A stretch of 54,444 bases of DNA from NCBI RefSeq assembly GCF_001642955.1, contig NZ_LWSK01000028.1, positions 1 to 54,444 of the forward strand, in the 5' to 3' direction. Numbering within the stretch: position 1 is the first letter of the stretch; every line of letters begins with the position of its first letter. The DNA comes from Rubripirellula obstinata (GTDB taxonomy: Bacteria > Planctomycetota > Planctomycetia > Pirellulales > Pirellulaceae). The translations under genes were made by a program, and so were the position numbers. The notes beneath the pieces were generated by a model. That model was not told the origin of the DNA. It saw only the letters and a list, made by a program, of their open reading frames with translations, and did not search any database. Below, piece after piece: positions 52,696 through 54,444 of this stretch.

Positions 52696-52736
52696 AAAGA
52701 TCCACTACGCCAGTTGTTCACGCGATGCTAAGCGTC

Positions 52737-53819
52737 TTAGTAGCGGAAGATCATATCCAGGGTGACGCGGTCTTCGATAATATCTTTGAACTCCGTCAGC
52801 GGAAATTCGTAAGCCACACCAGCTTCAAAGCGTCGGCTGGGCTTGTACCTGGTGCCAACATTGTGCGTGACCAAGTTGTTGCCTTCCACGTCAGTTGCAC
52901 CCAAGTTCAAAAGATCTTGACCGCCAACACCGAAGGCCGACCCAACGTCTGCATCCTTGACCCAGTGAGTCCAGGAGTTTTCGGTGAACAAGTAAACGGT
53001 GTCAGTGACCTTCACGTCAAAGTGATTGTTCCAGCGAACTGTCGTCGTCTGGACTTCCTGATCCACGGGAAGTTGCCAACCAAAGGAGCTGAGGATGTGA
53101 GCGTTGCCGTTGGCTAATCGTTGACCACCAGTCACAAAGAAATTGAACTGGCCGTCGCCGATGGACTGCAGAGTTTGCTCGCTGCCCATTGGGATTTCGT
53201 AGGTGAACCCACCACTGAGTAGAGTTCCTGTTTGCGTGTTGCGAAGAAGATTGTATTTCAGGCCTGCGGTAATGTCCGCCCAGCCCGATGCGATCAGACC
53301 GTCGAGAGCCCCTTCACTGTTATCGATCACGTAACCGTCTTTGACACCAATCAGGCTTAGCCGATCGGTAAGAGCAAGACGAAACTGCATTGCAAACAAC
53401 TGCAAGCTACCACCGGCGGGGATGTTGCCAGGGCCAAGGGTGTCAGGAACTTGATGGGTCACAAAGATCGGACGCAGCTCGGTTAGGTTGCGAGGATCTT
53501 CGAAGTGTACGAAGTCGATCATCGGGCTGATGAAATCATCAAAGCACCGATCGCTCGGCTGAATAACTTTTCTCAACGAAGCCGTGATCGAGTCCAAACA
53601 TCCGAGATCGCAGCAGCCAGAATCGCAGCAACTGGGGTCGCAGAAATTTGAATCGCAACACTCTGAATCGAAGCAACTGGACTCGCAAAGATCAATGCTG
53701 TCACACTGGTCCGCACATGCGTTGTCGCAAAAGAGATCGCCAGCCGAAGCGGCGCTGATGCTAGTGGTTGCCAAAAGTACGGCTGCAACCTTGATGAGTC
53801 TTCGCCCTATTTTTTTCAT
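52737..53819 (-). CDS. Outer-membrane beta-barrel protein with cysteine-rich N-terminal segment
   Basis: The 360-residue protein has a signal peptide (MKKIGRRLIKVAAVLLATTS...ASAG). It is followed by 13 cysteines in about 46 residues in a repeating CDxxC / CCDSxCC pattern, for example CDSECCDSNFCDPSCC. The rest is amphipathic beta sequence (LQLFAMQFRLALTDRLSLIGV, ADITAGLKYNLLRN, GTLLSGGFTYEIPMG, AGVAYEFPLTEF) ending DMIFRY, with the terminal aromatic residue typical of outer-membrane proteins. It is probably a channel or transporter. The Cys-rich segment may bind metal or form disulfides. Confidence 0.72.
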   Translation of the reverse strand: MKKIGRRLIKVAAVLLATTSISAASAGDLFCDNACADQCDSIDLCESSCFDSECCDSNFCDPSCCDSGCCDLGCLDSITASLRKVIQPSDRCFDDFISPMIDFVHFEDPRNLTELRPIFVTHQVPDTLGPGNIPAGGSLQLFAMQFRLALTDRLSLIGVKDGYVIDNSEGALDGLIASGWADITAGLKYNLLRNTQTGTLLSGGFTYEIPMGSEQTLQSIGDGQFNFFVTGGQRLANGNAHILSSFGWQLPVDQEVQTTTVRWNNHFDVKVTDTVYLFTENSWTHWVKDADVGSAFGVGGQDLLNLGATDVEGNNLVTHNVGTRYKPSRRFEAGVAYEFPLTEFKDIIEDRVTLDMIFRY

Positions 53820-54292
53820 CTTTCAAGTTCTCTCAATTGGGCGCATGTAGGTTGTACTCGAAGCTGATCGCAAACTCATGTGCGCCTATTAGTGAGTTGC
53901 GGTTGCTTCCTAGCTGGGATTTCGGACGTCCACTCAATGACACGTAGTGTTCCAAGTCGCTGCCAACCTTATCTTCCCAACCCGCAAGGTTTTACAATTG
54001 CACAGCGTTCATCAACGCGATGTGTGCTCGGTCGGCACAACGATGGTCGCTATCGTCACTTTAGTTGTGACGATTTGCGCCGAAATTAATAGGACTTTCG
54101 AGGTCTGCGATTTAGCAGAAGCAAGCGATCTCACAAACCGTTTCAGAAAAGACTGACGCTGCAGCAGAATCTCCGCGCCAATCGCTAAAAACTACCGACG
54201 ATGAAACGAAACAGATCCCAACGCCCCAGCGATCACCTTGCCCGGCGGCAAGACAAGCTAAGGAACGTGCGACTTTTTATAGTCGCCTTTCG
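53820..54292. other. Gene-free stretch at right end
   Basis: Upstream region of the leftward barrel gene. I see no credible gene, promoter or RNA; short open frames here are basic and repetitive in composition. About 120 bases follow the hairpin at 54293 to the window end, where a gene may start beyond the edge. Confidence 0.4.
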
Positions 54293-54328
54293 CTCCGCGA
54301 AAGTAGCGAATCCGCTACTTTCGCGGAG
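54293..54328. repeat. Perfect hairpin (CTCCGCGAAAGTAGCG)
   Basis: CTCCGCGAAAGTAGCG, loop AATC, and CGCTACTTTCGCGGAG: a perfect 16-bp stem. GCGAAAGTAGCG is a motif that I recall as frequent in planctomycete intergenic regions; no other copy is in this window. Confidence 0.9.
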
Positions 54329-54444
54329 AAACTATGAGCGGGCTTGGTTAACGAGAAAAAGTTCGGCACACTCTTTGGGAGTTTGAATAGCTTTACCAAC
54401 TTCCACAAAAAGGTACCGAACCTATGTCTAATGTTATCATGATT

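Noticed and set aside
54201-54386. 61-codon frame at the right end
   Set aside because: It runs through the perfect hairpin at 54293-54328 and is Arg/Ser-rich without family resemblance.

Overview
The window looks like chromosomal DNA of a marine-type planctomycete of the Rhodopirellula/Pirellulaceae kind. This is inferred from gene content and not from any database search. The main clues are a LEPR-XLL-type extracellular protein with a C-terminal dockerin-like pair, a formylglycine sulfatase, a PQQ-propeller protein, a YqiJ/flotillin/giant-ATPase operon, secretins with long N-terminal extensions, frequent GTG and TTG starts, few Shine-Dalgarno sites, and many large palindromic repeats at gene ends.

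Layout. Positions 1-1340 hold mostly repeats: a hairpin, an array of about 5.4 units of 122-124 bp, another palindrome and a short gene remnant. Positions 1344-9100 carry a PQQ-propeller protein, a SixA-like phosphatase overlapping a membrane metallophosphoesterase, an Hsp20, a VOC protein, a glycine-rich LTxxQ protein and a solitary secretin-like protein overlapping an amidohydrolase. Positions 9249-13683 hold an SDR, a UbiD decarboxylase and PepA. Positions 13810-18611 are a three-gene redox operon read leftwards: cyclic-nucleotide-binding/4x[4Fe-4S] protein, ferric-reductase-like cytochrome b, decaheme cytochrome c. Positions 18791-24978 hold a sulfatase and a leftward housekeeping run (YidD, TsaE, PH-domain protein, DUF374 acyltransferase, U32 hydroxylase-type protein). 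A fungal-type cytosine deaminase follows at 25021.

Positions 25658-33682 form the yqiJ-like / flotillin-like / 1720-residue AAA ATPase cluster. The first two genes are bracketed by two almost identical 85-bp perfect palindromes. Positions 33827-39356 encode a dockerin-bearing aspartyl-protease-like exoprotein and a full secretin. Positions 39448-42755 hold a PhnP-like MBL hydrolase, a complete 1722-bp insertion sequence with 18-bp terminal inverted repeats, and tmRNA (ssrA) with its terminator. Positions 43295-54444 hold a polysaccharide tyrosine autokinase, a dihydroorotate-dehydrogenase-like protein with a BON protein, aspS-purM, a secreted glycine-rich protein and a cysteine-rich outer-membrane barrel.

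The least explained parts are the flotillin/giant ATPase operon, the decaheme redox operon, and at least six families of long palindromic repeats placed at or inside gene ends. In two places a repeat arm supplies all or part of the stop codon of the adjacent gene. No CRISPR array, tRNA, rRNA or prophage was seen.
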